In this document: piece by piece, positions 1 to 5,785 of the stretch
How the letters are laid out: every line of letters begins with the position of its first letter
How positions within the stretch are numbered: the first letter of the stretch is position 1
Assembly: GCA_022360595.1 (NCBI GenBank)
Contig: JAKSCN010000221.1
Location: 1-8,886, forward strand
Length of the DNA stretch: 8,886 nucleotides
Source of the DNA: Chromatiales bacterium
GTDB taxonomy: Bacteria > Pseudomonadota > Gammaproteobacteria > Chromatiales > Chromatiaceae
Direction: 5' to 3'
Notes under the pieces: generated by a model
The model's input: the letters and a program-made list of their open reading frames with translations, nothing else
Databases searched by the model: none
Told to the model about the DNA's origin: nothing
Position numbers and translations under genes: made by a program

Positions 1-1185
1 CACGACAAAATCATCCTGGCCAAGCACCTCCTCTTCTGTTTTGCCCAGCAGTTCGAGAAATTTGGGGTTGACCATCTGATAGCGCAGATCGGTCGACTTG
101 ATACACATCAGGCTCGGTGCGTGATGGAATATCGCATCCAGTTGATTCTCCTGGGTGCGGATATTTTTCACCATCACCTCGATTTCGCTACCTACTTTGT
201 TGAACTCGGCAAAAATACCGTTTGGATAGGGGGTGGGTATTATCTGTTCGGGCACCTGTTCAGCGTAGCGCATCAGTTGCACCAGGGAGCGGTTGGTCAG
301 GTAGCGGATCAGCAGCATTACCAGGAGGCTGATGAAAATTACCAGACCGATGCCGGTCCAGAGATTTTGGTTATAGGCCTCCGCCAGGGTTTTCAATGAG
401 TTACCCGGTTTGTGCAGATAGAGCTGGTAGTCATTATCGCCGATGATCAGTTCATGGGTCTGGCTGGTGCCGTCCATGAACGGCATGATCGACTCTTGTT
501 TCTTGGCGTTGATAAAGATATCAGGCCAGTCCCGCTCACTGTTGACGGTGCCGATAACCTCCTGTCTATGGGTGATGCCAACGCTCGTGGCGCCGGTAAT
601 CTGCTGCGCTTCGGTCAAAATCCAGAAGTTATCGTTGAGCAGGGCAAATGCCGATAGAGAGCCGATTACCTCGCCCAGTTCCGGGTTGATCAATGGAAAC
701 TGAAAACGTAGAAAGTGGTGGTTCTTGCCTTTGTGGGGAATAATCAGATTCTCCCACTGATAGTTACTGGAACTGGGGGCGACCAGTTCATCCAACGGGA
801 TGTCCAGCGTGTAGATCGAGGCGTTCTTGACAAAAATCGGATGGGTTCCTTTGGTGTGTATCATCAGGGCGTCAATCTGCTCGACGGAGTGGCCCTTGAT
901 ACTTTTCTGCAGCGCCATCTGAATGGTCATGATATCTCTATTCAGTGTGCTGATGCGGATATCAGGCCGCTTGGATATCTCCTCCGCCACACGAACGATG
1001 TTGGTCTGATACTCCCTGATCAGGCGGTTGAGCAGTCGATGGTCTTGGGCATAAGTGAGTTGGATCTCTCTGTCCAGGGCGGACTGGGAGCCTTGATAGG
1101 CCAGCAGCAACAGTGATCCTGATACTACCAGCAGTGCGGCTAACACTATAGTCAGGATAACTGATGAGAAACGCAGATTATGCAT
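1..1185 (-). CDS. LuxQ-like membrane sensor with PAS domain, partial (C-terminal part beyond the left edge)
   Basis: The reading frame is open on the minus strand from the ATG at 1185 to the window edge (395 codons), so only the N-terminal half is visible. I see a membrane segment at about residues 7-30, a periplasmic region of about 240 residues, a second membrane segment at about 276-294, a HAMP-like linker, and from about residue 346 the start of a PAS domain (DAIFHHAPSLMCIKSTD). Around residues 160-212 the order of residues (FPLINPELGEVIGS, then LLNDNFWIL) resembles the periplasmic domain of Vibrio LuxQ as I remember it. The gene follows a LuxP-type binding protein by 23 bases and is surely co-transcribed with it; the pair should sense AI-2 across the inner membrane. 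The output domain (hybrid kinase, GGDEF or other) cannot be seen. No strong ribosome site precedes the ATG; an in-frame GTG at 1206 would add seven residues. Confidence 0.85.
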   Translation of the reverse strand, partial: MHNLRFSSVILTIVLAALLVVSGSLLLLAYQGSQSALDREIQLTYAQDHRLLNRLIREYQTNIVRVAEEISKRPDIRISTLNRDIMTIQMALQKSIKGHSVEQIDALMIHTKGTHPIFVKNASIYTLDIPLDELVAPSSSNYQWENLIIPHKGKNHHFLRFQFPLINPELGEVIGSLSAFALLNDNFWILTEAQQITGATSVGITHRQEVIGTVNSERDWPDIFINAKKQESIMPFMDGTSQTHELIIGDNDYQLYLHKPGNSLKTLAEAYNQNLWTGIGLVIFISLLVMLLIRYLTNRSLVQLMRYAEQVPEQIIPTPYPNGIFAEFNKVGSEIEVMVKNIRTQENQLDAIFHHAPSLMCIKSTDLRYQMVNPKFLELLGKTEEEVLGQDDFVV

Positions 1186-1208
1186 ACAACCGTTACCGGG
1201 GCTCACTA

Positions 1209-2324
1209 CTAGTTACTGCTATAACGAAAAGCACGTCTCTTATATCGCTCTATTTGTTCCAGGGAGGTCTGCTGGTCTAATACGATGATATCTCCTGAGT
1301 AGATATGCGGTACTCTTTCAGGCTGGCTCTGCAGATCCAGTTTGATCGCTTCCGCCATGGCGACGCTGGCATCGTCTGTCATACGCATAACGGTTAGATC
1401 AAGCTTGCCCGCTCGCAGCGCTTTGAGTTCAGCTTCACCGCCGCCCCAGCCATTAATCGTTATATCGGCAAGTTTGTCGGCTTTTTCAAGGGCGTTGATT
1501 GCACCGAGCGCAATGTCCGTGGAAGAGGCGAAAATCATCTTCAAATCCGGGTGTTCAGCCAACACCTTTTCTGTCGCGGCGCGGGCCCTGCCTCTGTTGC
1601 CATCGGTGTAAAAGCTGGCTATCTGATTGAGGTTTGATTTTTCCGCCATTTCGGAGGCAAAAGTGTCTCCACGCATCTGGGACACATAACCCTGTGAAAA
1701 GTAGAGAAGGGCATAGGGTGAGAGTGGCTGCCCCAGTTCACGCATCCGGTCAGCGATTAACTGGGTGCCGAGGGCATGGTCAAAGCCGGTATAGAGAAAC
1801 GGGCGGTTGTTCTGCCAGGTGCGAATAGGGGTAGTGATGTTCTGCAGAATTAGCTTCGGTTTACCTTTCAGCAGAATGCGTTCAATCATGCTGCGTTGGT
1901 GCAGTGAGTCTAGCGTGAAGATCAGGTAGTCGGGCTTCCAGGCCAAGGCTTCGGTCAGTTGTTCACCCTGCAGTTCAGTGTCGATTGAGGGGCGCGAGAG
2001 ATAAGTGTTCAGACGGTACTCGATCTCCAACGCCTGCAGGCGTTGCTCAAAGGATTTCAGACTGCGGCGCCAATAATCCGATGCCTGAATGCCAGGATAG
2101 ATAATAGCAATTTTGGTTGGGGATATCTGTCGGCGATCTAAGGGACGCGGGGCTTCGCGCACTACTTGGGCAAACTGATCCATGATGGCCGTTTGCTGTG
2201 GATAGGACTGCAGATATTCACTGATTCTTACGTATTTGGTGTTGTTTTGGGCCCACGGAGTTGAACCCATTATCAGCGCAACAGCGCCAATTAAAAAACG
2301 CATCACAATGTGTAATCCACGCAT
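1209..2324 (-). CDS. luxP: LuxP-type periplasmic autoinducer-2 binding protein
   Basis: This periplasmic binding protein of 371 residues is about the length of Vibrio LuxP and can be matched to it along its whole length from memory. Shared stretches include YPG-Q-SDYW near 76-85, LILQNITTP near 158-166, FLY-GFDHA near 176-184, RGDTF at 218-222, INGWGGG near 290-296, TVMRM at 311-315 and the C-terminal KRRAFRYSSN. The residues that bind borated AI-2 in LuxP (Q77, S79, W82, N159, R215, S265, T266, D267, W289, R310) all appear here as Q80, S82, W85, N162, R218, S268, T269, D270, W293 and R314. A hydrophobic N-terminus ending near TPWAQ is a signal peptide. Starting at the second in-frame ATG (2303) gives the more classical signal peptide; neither start has a strong ribosome site. 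The stop is TAG, and the LuxQ-like sensor follows. AI-2 binding itself is inferred from residue conservation. Confidence 0.92.
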   Translation of the reverse strand: MRGLHIVMRFLIGAVALIMGSTPWAQNNTKYVRISEYLQSYPQQTAIMDQFAQVVREAPRPLDRRQISPTKIAIIYPGIQASDYWRRSLKSFEQRLQALEIEYRLNTYLSRPSIDTELQGEQLTEALAWKPDYLIFTLDSLHQRSMIERILLKGKPKLILQNITTPIRTWQNNRPFLYTGFDHALGTQLIADRMRELGQPLSPYALLYFSQGYVSQMRGDTFASEMAEKSNLNQIASFYTDGNRGRARAATEKVLAEHPDLKMIFASSTDIALGAINALEKADKLADITINGWGGGEAELKALRAGKLDLTVMRMTDDASVAMAEAIKLDLQSQPERVPHIYSGDIIVLDQQTSLEQIERYKRRAFRYSSN

Positions 2325-2370
2325 ATCAGAAATTCATTATATTTCGTGCAATGTGCCTCCTTGCCGACCA

Positions 2371-2384
2371 TAGGCCGAAGCCTA
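2371..2384 (-). promoter_or_regulatory. UUCG-tetraloop hairpin upstream of the luxP-like gene
   Basis: Read on the minus strand, the arms TAGGC and GCCTA enclose TTCG, which gives the very stable C(UUCG)G tetraloop on a 5-bp stem. It lies about 47 bases before the luxP-like start, and so perhaps in the 5' leader of that mRNA. No T-run follows it, so it is not a normal terminator. Its role is unknown, and a 5-bp stem can arise by chance. Confidence 0.35.
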
Positions 2385-2611
2385 ATAAATAGAAACCACG
2401 CATGCCGATAATTCTAACAGGCAATTGTACAGCGCATGTAGTGATAAATGGAGGGGGAATTAATTTGTAATTTCAGGCGATCGCGTTGTTTTTGGTGGAC
2501 GTCTATATGGTTGATCCAGGCTCTGAGGCATAGAGAAAACTTTTTGATTCATTATTGTTTCATCAGTCCTTTCTTATGTATGGGCCGGATGTTCTTGGAT
2601 CCACACTCTAC

Positions 2612-2639
2612 TTGATGTATCTAGTTTGATCGATATAAT
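2612..2639 (+). promoter_or_regulatory. Sigma-70 promoter of the arsR operon
   Basis: A -35 box TTGATG (2612-2617) and a perfect -10 box TATAAT (2634-2639) are separated by 16 bases. Transcription would start near 2646, leaving a short leader of about 27 bases before arsR. The -10 box lies inside the palindrome at 2629-2648, as expected for a promoter shut off by ArsR. Confidence 0.7.
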
Positions 2640-2648
2640 AATATCGAT
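2629..2648. promoter_or_regulatory. Probable ArsR operator (perfect 8-4-8 palindrome)
   Basis: The arms ATCGATAT and ATATCGAT are perfectly complementary around the spacer AATA. The site covers the -10 box and the likely transcription start, 24 bases before the arsR ATG. ArsR/SmtB dimers bind such AT-rich dyads and leave when they bind metalloid, so this is the natural site for autorepression. Binding is inferred from position and symmetry only. Confidence 0.65.
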
Positions 2649-2672
2649 TTTCTTATATATAGAATCTGATGC

Positions 2673-3020
2673 ATGAATCCTACACTGTTATTTAAAGCGC
2701 TTTCGGATACAACGCGTCTGCGCTGCATGATGTTGCTGGCTCAACATCAAGAGCTATGCGTTTGTGAGCTGACATATGCTTTAGGGCTGCCGCAGCCCAA
2801 AATCTCTCACCATCTGGCGGCGTTGCGCCGAGCCGGATTGGTTAATGATCGCAAAGAGGGGTTATGGATTTATTACAGCCTGAACCCAGATGTGGATGCA
2901 TGGGTCCGTGATGTGCTGCGATCAACGGCTGAGGGGATCAGTAAACAACAACCTTTCAGTGAGGATGTCGCCGATCTCTTGGATATGCCCAATCGTCCGG
3001 GCGGGATATGCAGCGCTTAA
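2673..3020 (+). CDS. arsR: ArsR-family arsenic-responsive repressor
   Basis: This 115-residue protein is a winged-helix repressor of the ArsR/SmtB family. The N-terminal FKALSDTTRLRCMMLL is the family signature, and the recognition helix region reads LPQPKISHHLAALRRAGLV (about residues 39-57), followed by the wing (RKEGLWIYYSL). The metalloid site of the classical E. coli-type ArsR is present as ELCVCEL, with Cys29 and Cys31; C18 and C113 are further cysteines. By family knowledge it represses its own operon and is released by As(III) or Sb(III). It is the first gene of an arsR-GAPDH-arsJ operon and is followed after 88 bases by the GAPDH gene. The ribosome site is weak (AGAA at 2661-2664). 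An overlapping ATG at 2669 is out of frame. Confidence 0.93.
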   Translation: MNPTLLFKALSDTTRLRCMMLLAQHQELCVCELTYALGLPQPKISHHLAALRRAGLVNDRKEGLWIYYSLNPDVDAWVRDVLRSTAEGISKQQPFSEDVADLLDMPNRPGGICSA

Positions 3021-3068
3021 AGGCGTTGCCTCGAATACTAATTCATAAATCTTCCACTCCTATCAATC

Positions 3069-3089
3069 GGAATCCCGATACGGGGTTCC
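3069..3089 (+). promoter_or_regulatory. Hairpin between arsR and the GAPDH gene
   Basis: The arms GGAATCCCG (3069-3077) and CGGGGTTCC (3081-3089) pair over nine positions, with one T-G wobble in RNA and a three-base loop ATA. No T-run follows; the GAPDH ribosome site AGGTGAG (3096-3102) starts only seven bases later. It could be an mRNA-processing or stability element that sets different levels of the repressor and the resistance genes, or it could affect access to the ribosome site. The function is inferred. Confidence 0.45.
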
Positions 3090-3108
3090 CTGAACAGGTG
3101 AGCATGTA

Positions 3109-4110
3109 ATGGCAATTAAAGTAGGGATCAATGGTTTTGGCCGGATGGGCCGACTGGGTCTGCGTGCCGGGTGGCAAATGCCTGGGTTTGATCTGGTCTG
3201 TGTCAATGAAATAGCGACTGATGCGGCAGGCTCGGCACATCTCCTGCAGTTTGATTCGGTTCATGGAACCTGGCGCCATGCGGCGAGTGGTGAGGGCGAC
3301 CAGATCCTGATCGACGGGAAGGCATTGGGTTACTCCTCGTATGAACGTATTGAAGAGAGCGACTGGTCCGGCTGCGATATTGTTATAGAGGCAACGGGGC
3401 GACACCATAAAGATCCCGAATATCTGAACGCCTATTTCGAGCAGGGTGTGAAAAAGGTGATCGTTGCAGCACCGACCAAAGGCGCTCTCAACATTGTTTA
3501 TGGTATTAACGATCACCTCTATGATCCAGTTCAGCATGACTTAATAACAGCGGCCTCTTGTACGACCAACTGTTTGGCGCCGGTTGTCAAGGTGATGCAT
3601 GAAAAGGTCGGTATTGTGCATGGTTCAATGACTACCATTCATGATATTACCAATACGCAGACGATTGTCGACAAGGGGCATAAGGATCTGCGCCGCGCGC
3701 GCGCCTGCGGTCAATCACTGATACCCACCTCCACAGGGTCGGCCAAGGCGATTACAGATATCTTTCCTGAACTACAGGGTAAGCTGAATGGCCATGCCGT
3801 GCGTGTCCCTCTGTTGAACGCATCGCTCACCGATTTTGTGTTTGAAGCTGCACGTCCCGTCACGGCTGAGGAGATAAACGGATATTTCAAAGAGGCGGCG
3901 GAACATTACCTTAAAGGTATTTTGGGTTATGAAGAGCGCCCGCTGGTCTCGATTGATTATCTCAATGATCCGCGTTCCTCCATTATCGATGCGCTCTCCA
4001 CAATGGTGATTAACAATACGCAGGTGAAAATTTATGCCTGGTATGACAATGAGTGGGGGTATGTAAATCGATTAATGGAGCTGACACAAAAAGTTGCTGA
4101 CAGCCTTTAA
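3109..4110 (+). CDS. Glyceraldehyde-3-phosphate dehydrogenase of the ArsJ arsenate-resistance pathway
   Basis: This full-length 333-residue GAPDH has the NAD-binding GINGFGRMGR at residues 6-15, the catalytic SCTTNC with Cys151, the active-site His178 in TTIHDIT, and the C-terminal YAWYDNEWGY signature. When GAPDH uses arsenate in place of phosphate it makes 1-arseno-3-phosphoglycerate, the substrate of the ArsJ exporter. The gene sits between arsR and arsJ, the known arrangement of this pathway, which marks it as the dedicated arsenate enzyme rather than the glycolytic copy. The start is well supported by AGGTGAG six bases before the ATG. The protein is cytosolic and probably tetrameric like other GAPDHs. 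The gene ends 48 bases before arsJ. Regulation should be by ArsR at the upstream operator. A glycolytic role cannot be ruled out from the sequence. Confidence 0.93.
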   Translation: MAIKVGINGFGRMGRLGLRAGWQMPGFDLVCVNEIATDAAGSAHLLQFDSVHGTWRHAASGEGDQILIDGKALGYSSYERIEESDWSGCDIVIEATGRHHKDPEYLNAYFEQGVKKVIVAAPTKGALNIVYGINDHLYDPVQHDLITAASCTTNCLAPVVKVMHEKVGIVHGSMTTIHDITNTQTIVDKGHKDLRRARACGQSLIPTSTGSAKAITDIFPELQGKLNGHAVRVPLLNASLTDFVFEAARPVTAEEINGYFKEAAEHYLKGILGYEERPLVSIDYLNDPRSSIIDALSTMVINNTQVKIYAWYDNEWGYVNRLMELTQKVADSL

Positions 4111-4158
4111 TATTATTTTCGTGGTTAACGGTTAATTCATACCAATTAAGCCAAGCGC

Positions 4159-5385
4159 ATGAACAGTAATATTCGCAACTATCTGATTGTGACGGGGGGG
4201 TACTGGGCTTTTACGCTCACCGATGGGGCGATTCGAATGCTGGTGGTTTTCTATTTTCACCAGCTCGGTTATTCCCCCTTTGAAGTGGCAATGCTGTTTC
4301 TTTTCTACGAGTTTTTCGGTGTGGTCACCAACTTGGTTGGTGGTTGGCTGGGGGCGCGCATAGGTCTCAATCTAACGATGCATATTGGTATGGCGCTGCA
4401 GGTGCTGGCCTTGACTGCGTTAACGGTGCCGGATGCTTGGTTGTCCGTGCCTTATGTGATGGCTGCACAAGCGCTGTCGGGTATTGCCAAAGATCTCAAT
4501 AAGATGTCAGCCAAGGCTTCGGTAAAGTCGTTAACGGCAAGTGGTGCGGATAGTACGCTGTTCCGCTGGGTGGCACTATTAACGGGGTCCAAGAATGCGT
4601 TGAAAGGTGTCGGCTTTTTTATCGGGGCAGTTTTACTGGATGTGATCGGTTTTCGCTGGGCTTTAATGGTGTTGTCCACCCTGCTGGCGGTTGTTCTTGT
4701 GATTACCCTGCTGTTGCTGCCAACAGGTGTTGGCAAGATGAAAACAAAACCGAAATTCACCCAGGTATTTTCCAAGGTCCCCGCAATTAATTGGTTATCG
4801 GCAGCGCGGTTTTTTCTGTTTGGTTCCCGTGATGTCTGGTTTGTGGTGGGGTTGCCGGTATTTCTCCACGAAGTTTTGGAATGGTCTCCCAGTCAGGTAG
4901 GGGCGTTTTTAGCCTGTTGGGTTATTGGTTATGGTGTGGTGCAAGCCAGTGCGCCGAAACTGATTCAACATCGGAGCGGCTTCGGACCAAACGGTGCGAC
5001 AGCCAATTTTTGGGTGGCAGCACTGGCGCTGCTGCCGGCGGCTATTGCAGTGGCTCTTGAGCAGCAGTGGTCCGCGGATGTAACACTGGTGGTCGGATTG
5101 GTTCTGTTTGGTATTGTGTTTGCCATTAATTCGGCGCTGCACTCTTATCTGATACTGGCTTATTCAGATCATGACAAAGTGGCTATGAATGTCGGTTTCT
5201 ACTACATGTCCAATGCCGGTGGTCGGCTGGCCGGTACAATTATCTCAGGTTGGGCCTATCAGACCCAGGGGCTGGCGGGGTGCCTATGGTGGTCAGCCGC
5301 TTTCCTGGTTATTGCGAGTCTCCTGTCACTGAGGTTGCCGCGTAGCATGCCGAGCGATGAAGGGATGCCGACACAGGGTAACTGA
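4159..5385 (+). CDS. arsJ: ArsJ, organoarsenical (1-arseno-3-phosphoglycerate) efflux permease of the major facilitator superfamily
   Basis: This 408-residue, strongly hydrophobic protein has about 12 membrane segments in two halves. The segment GIAKDLNKMSAKASVK (about residues 109-124), the start NYLIVTGGYWAFTLTDGAIRMLVVFYFHQLGYSPFEVA, and the C-terminal YYMSNAGGRLAGT are typical of ArsJ as I know it. By family knowledge it pumps 1-arseno-3-phosphoglycerate out across the inner membrane; the product breaks down outside to arsenate, so paired with the upstream GAPDH it gives arsenate resistance. The ribosome site is poor, and AT-rich sequence fills the 48-base gap, so translation may be weak or may rely on ribosomes arriving from the GAPDH gene. 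A run of seven G (4194-4200) lies in codons 12-14. It is the last gene of the operon. Confidence 0.93.
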   Translation: MNSNIRNYLIVTGGYWAFTLTDGAIRMLVVFYFHQLGYSPFEVAMLFLFYEFFGVVTNLVGGWLGARIGLNLTMHIGMALQVLALTALTVPDAWLSVPYVMAAQALSGIAKDLNKMSAKASVKSLTASGADSTLFRWVALLTGSKNALKGVGFFIGAVLLDVIGFRWALMVLSTLLAVVLVITLLLLPTGVGKMKTKPKFTQVFSKVPAINWLSAARFFLFGSRDVWFVVGLPVFLHEVLEWSPSQVGAFLACWVIGYGVVQASAPKLIQHRSGFGPNGATANFWVAALALLPAAIAVALEQQWSADVTLVVGLVLFGIVFAINSALHSYLILAYSDHDKVAMNVGFYYMSNAGGRLAGTIISGWAYQTQGLAGCLWWSAAFLVIASLLSLRLPRSMPSDEGMPTQGN

Positions 5386-5389
5386 TAGG

Positions 5390-5410
5390 CGGTATACCGT
5401 TTTATTCTTT
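5390..5410 (+). terminator. Possible weak terminator after arsJ
   Basis: The palindrome CGGTATACCG (5390-5399) begins five bases after the arsJ stop and is followed by a T-rich tract, TTTTATTCTTT (5400-5410). The stem is only three G-C pairs around TATA, so as an intrinsic terminator it would be weak. Confidence 0.3.
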
Positions 5411-5523
5411 AAAGCCATGCTGATAAGTCTGCCTATTCCATTATCTCTGGGTGGATTCATAAATTTCAGACGGGGCAACGCAGTTGAAATCACCAATTTC
5501 CGAAGTGAAAAATGGATTGATGG

Positions 5524-5550
5524 CCTGATATTTATCAGGTTCTTCAGTTT
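5524..5550 (+). terminator. Possible second hairpin terminator downstream of arsJ
   Basis: The arms CCTGATA (5524-5530) and TATCAGG (5533-5539) are perfect inverted repeats around TT; in RNA this is a 6-bp stem with a four-base loop. T-rich sequence follows (TTCTTCAGTTTT). It lies 138 bases after the arsJ stop. Because the dyad is symmetric it could equally be a protein-binding site. Confidence 0.3.
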
Positions 5551-5785
5551 TACATTCGATAATTGTGCTTTACGTATCACCCCGTCCGGAACCAATCGAG
5601 GACTCTCTCTTATTTATCTTTCCCACTATTCTTTATCCTGCGCTATAGTGGTATAAGTTTTGGGCCGGGGTACGATGTATTCAGCTTTTTTTTCCTAAAG
5701 TTCGCTCTTGGCTAGCCGAATATCCAGACATACTCATGAAGGAGTGGCCTAGCGCTGGGCAATTGTGATGGACGTAGGGAAGGAC

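Larger units (their letters stand above)
2325..2672. other. Divergent intergenic region between luxP-like gene and arsR
   Basis: This 348-base AT-rich stretch separates two outward-facing genes and must hold the promoters for both. The arsR promoter and operator are clear at its right end. On the luxP side I find a small hairpin at 2371-2384 but no convincing -35/-10 pair. A strong ribosome-site-like AAGGAGG on the minus strand (2362-2356) is followed only by a TTG mini-frame of four codons. A 30-codon minus-strand frame at 2552-2460 does not look like a protein. I see no other gene. Confidence 0.6.
5386..5785. other. Long intergenic region after arsJ
   Basis: About 400 bases, AT-richer than the flanking genes, hold no convincing gene. 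Two open frames cross it (plus 5357-5656 and minus 5595-5326); both overlap the arsJ end, lack a ribosome site and have no recognisable protein features. The region contains two short dyads (5390-5399 and 5524-5539), listed separately as possible terminators. It must also hold the promoter of the GGDEF-EAL gene; a TATAGT at 5644-5649 could be a -10 box, but no good -35 pairs with it. A GAAGGAG at 5738-5744 resembles a ribosome site but leads to no open frame. Confidence 0.5.

Noticed and set aside
121..1116. Several plus-strand open frames (121-399, 412-657, 443-703, 715-1116)
   Set aside because: They lie antisense to the continuous minus-strand sensor frame, which has recognisable membrane, periplasmic and PAS segments. 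They have no ribosome sites or domains.
2460..2552. Minus-strand 30-codon frame beginning MNQKVFSMPQ
   Set aside because: It is short, has no properly spaced ribosome site of its own and shows no recognisable motif; it could occur by chance in this AT-rich gap.
3021..3031. AGGC-GTT-GCCT hairpin right after the arsR stop
   Set aside because: The four-base stem with no T-run is too weak to call a terminator.
3043..3537. Minus-strand open frame of 164 codons
   Set aside because: It is antisense to the GAPDH gene, whose catalytic motifs and ribosome site are clear; its translation has no recognisable features.
5326..5656. Two overlapping opposite-strand frames across the gap after arsJ
   Set aside because: Both overlap the end of arsJ, lack ribosome sites and have odd compositions. 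A degraded gene is possible but cannot be supported.
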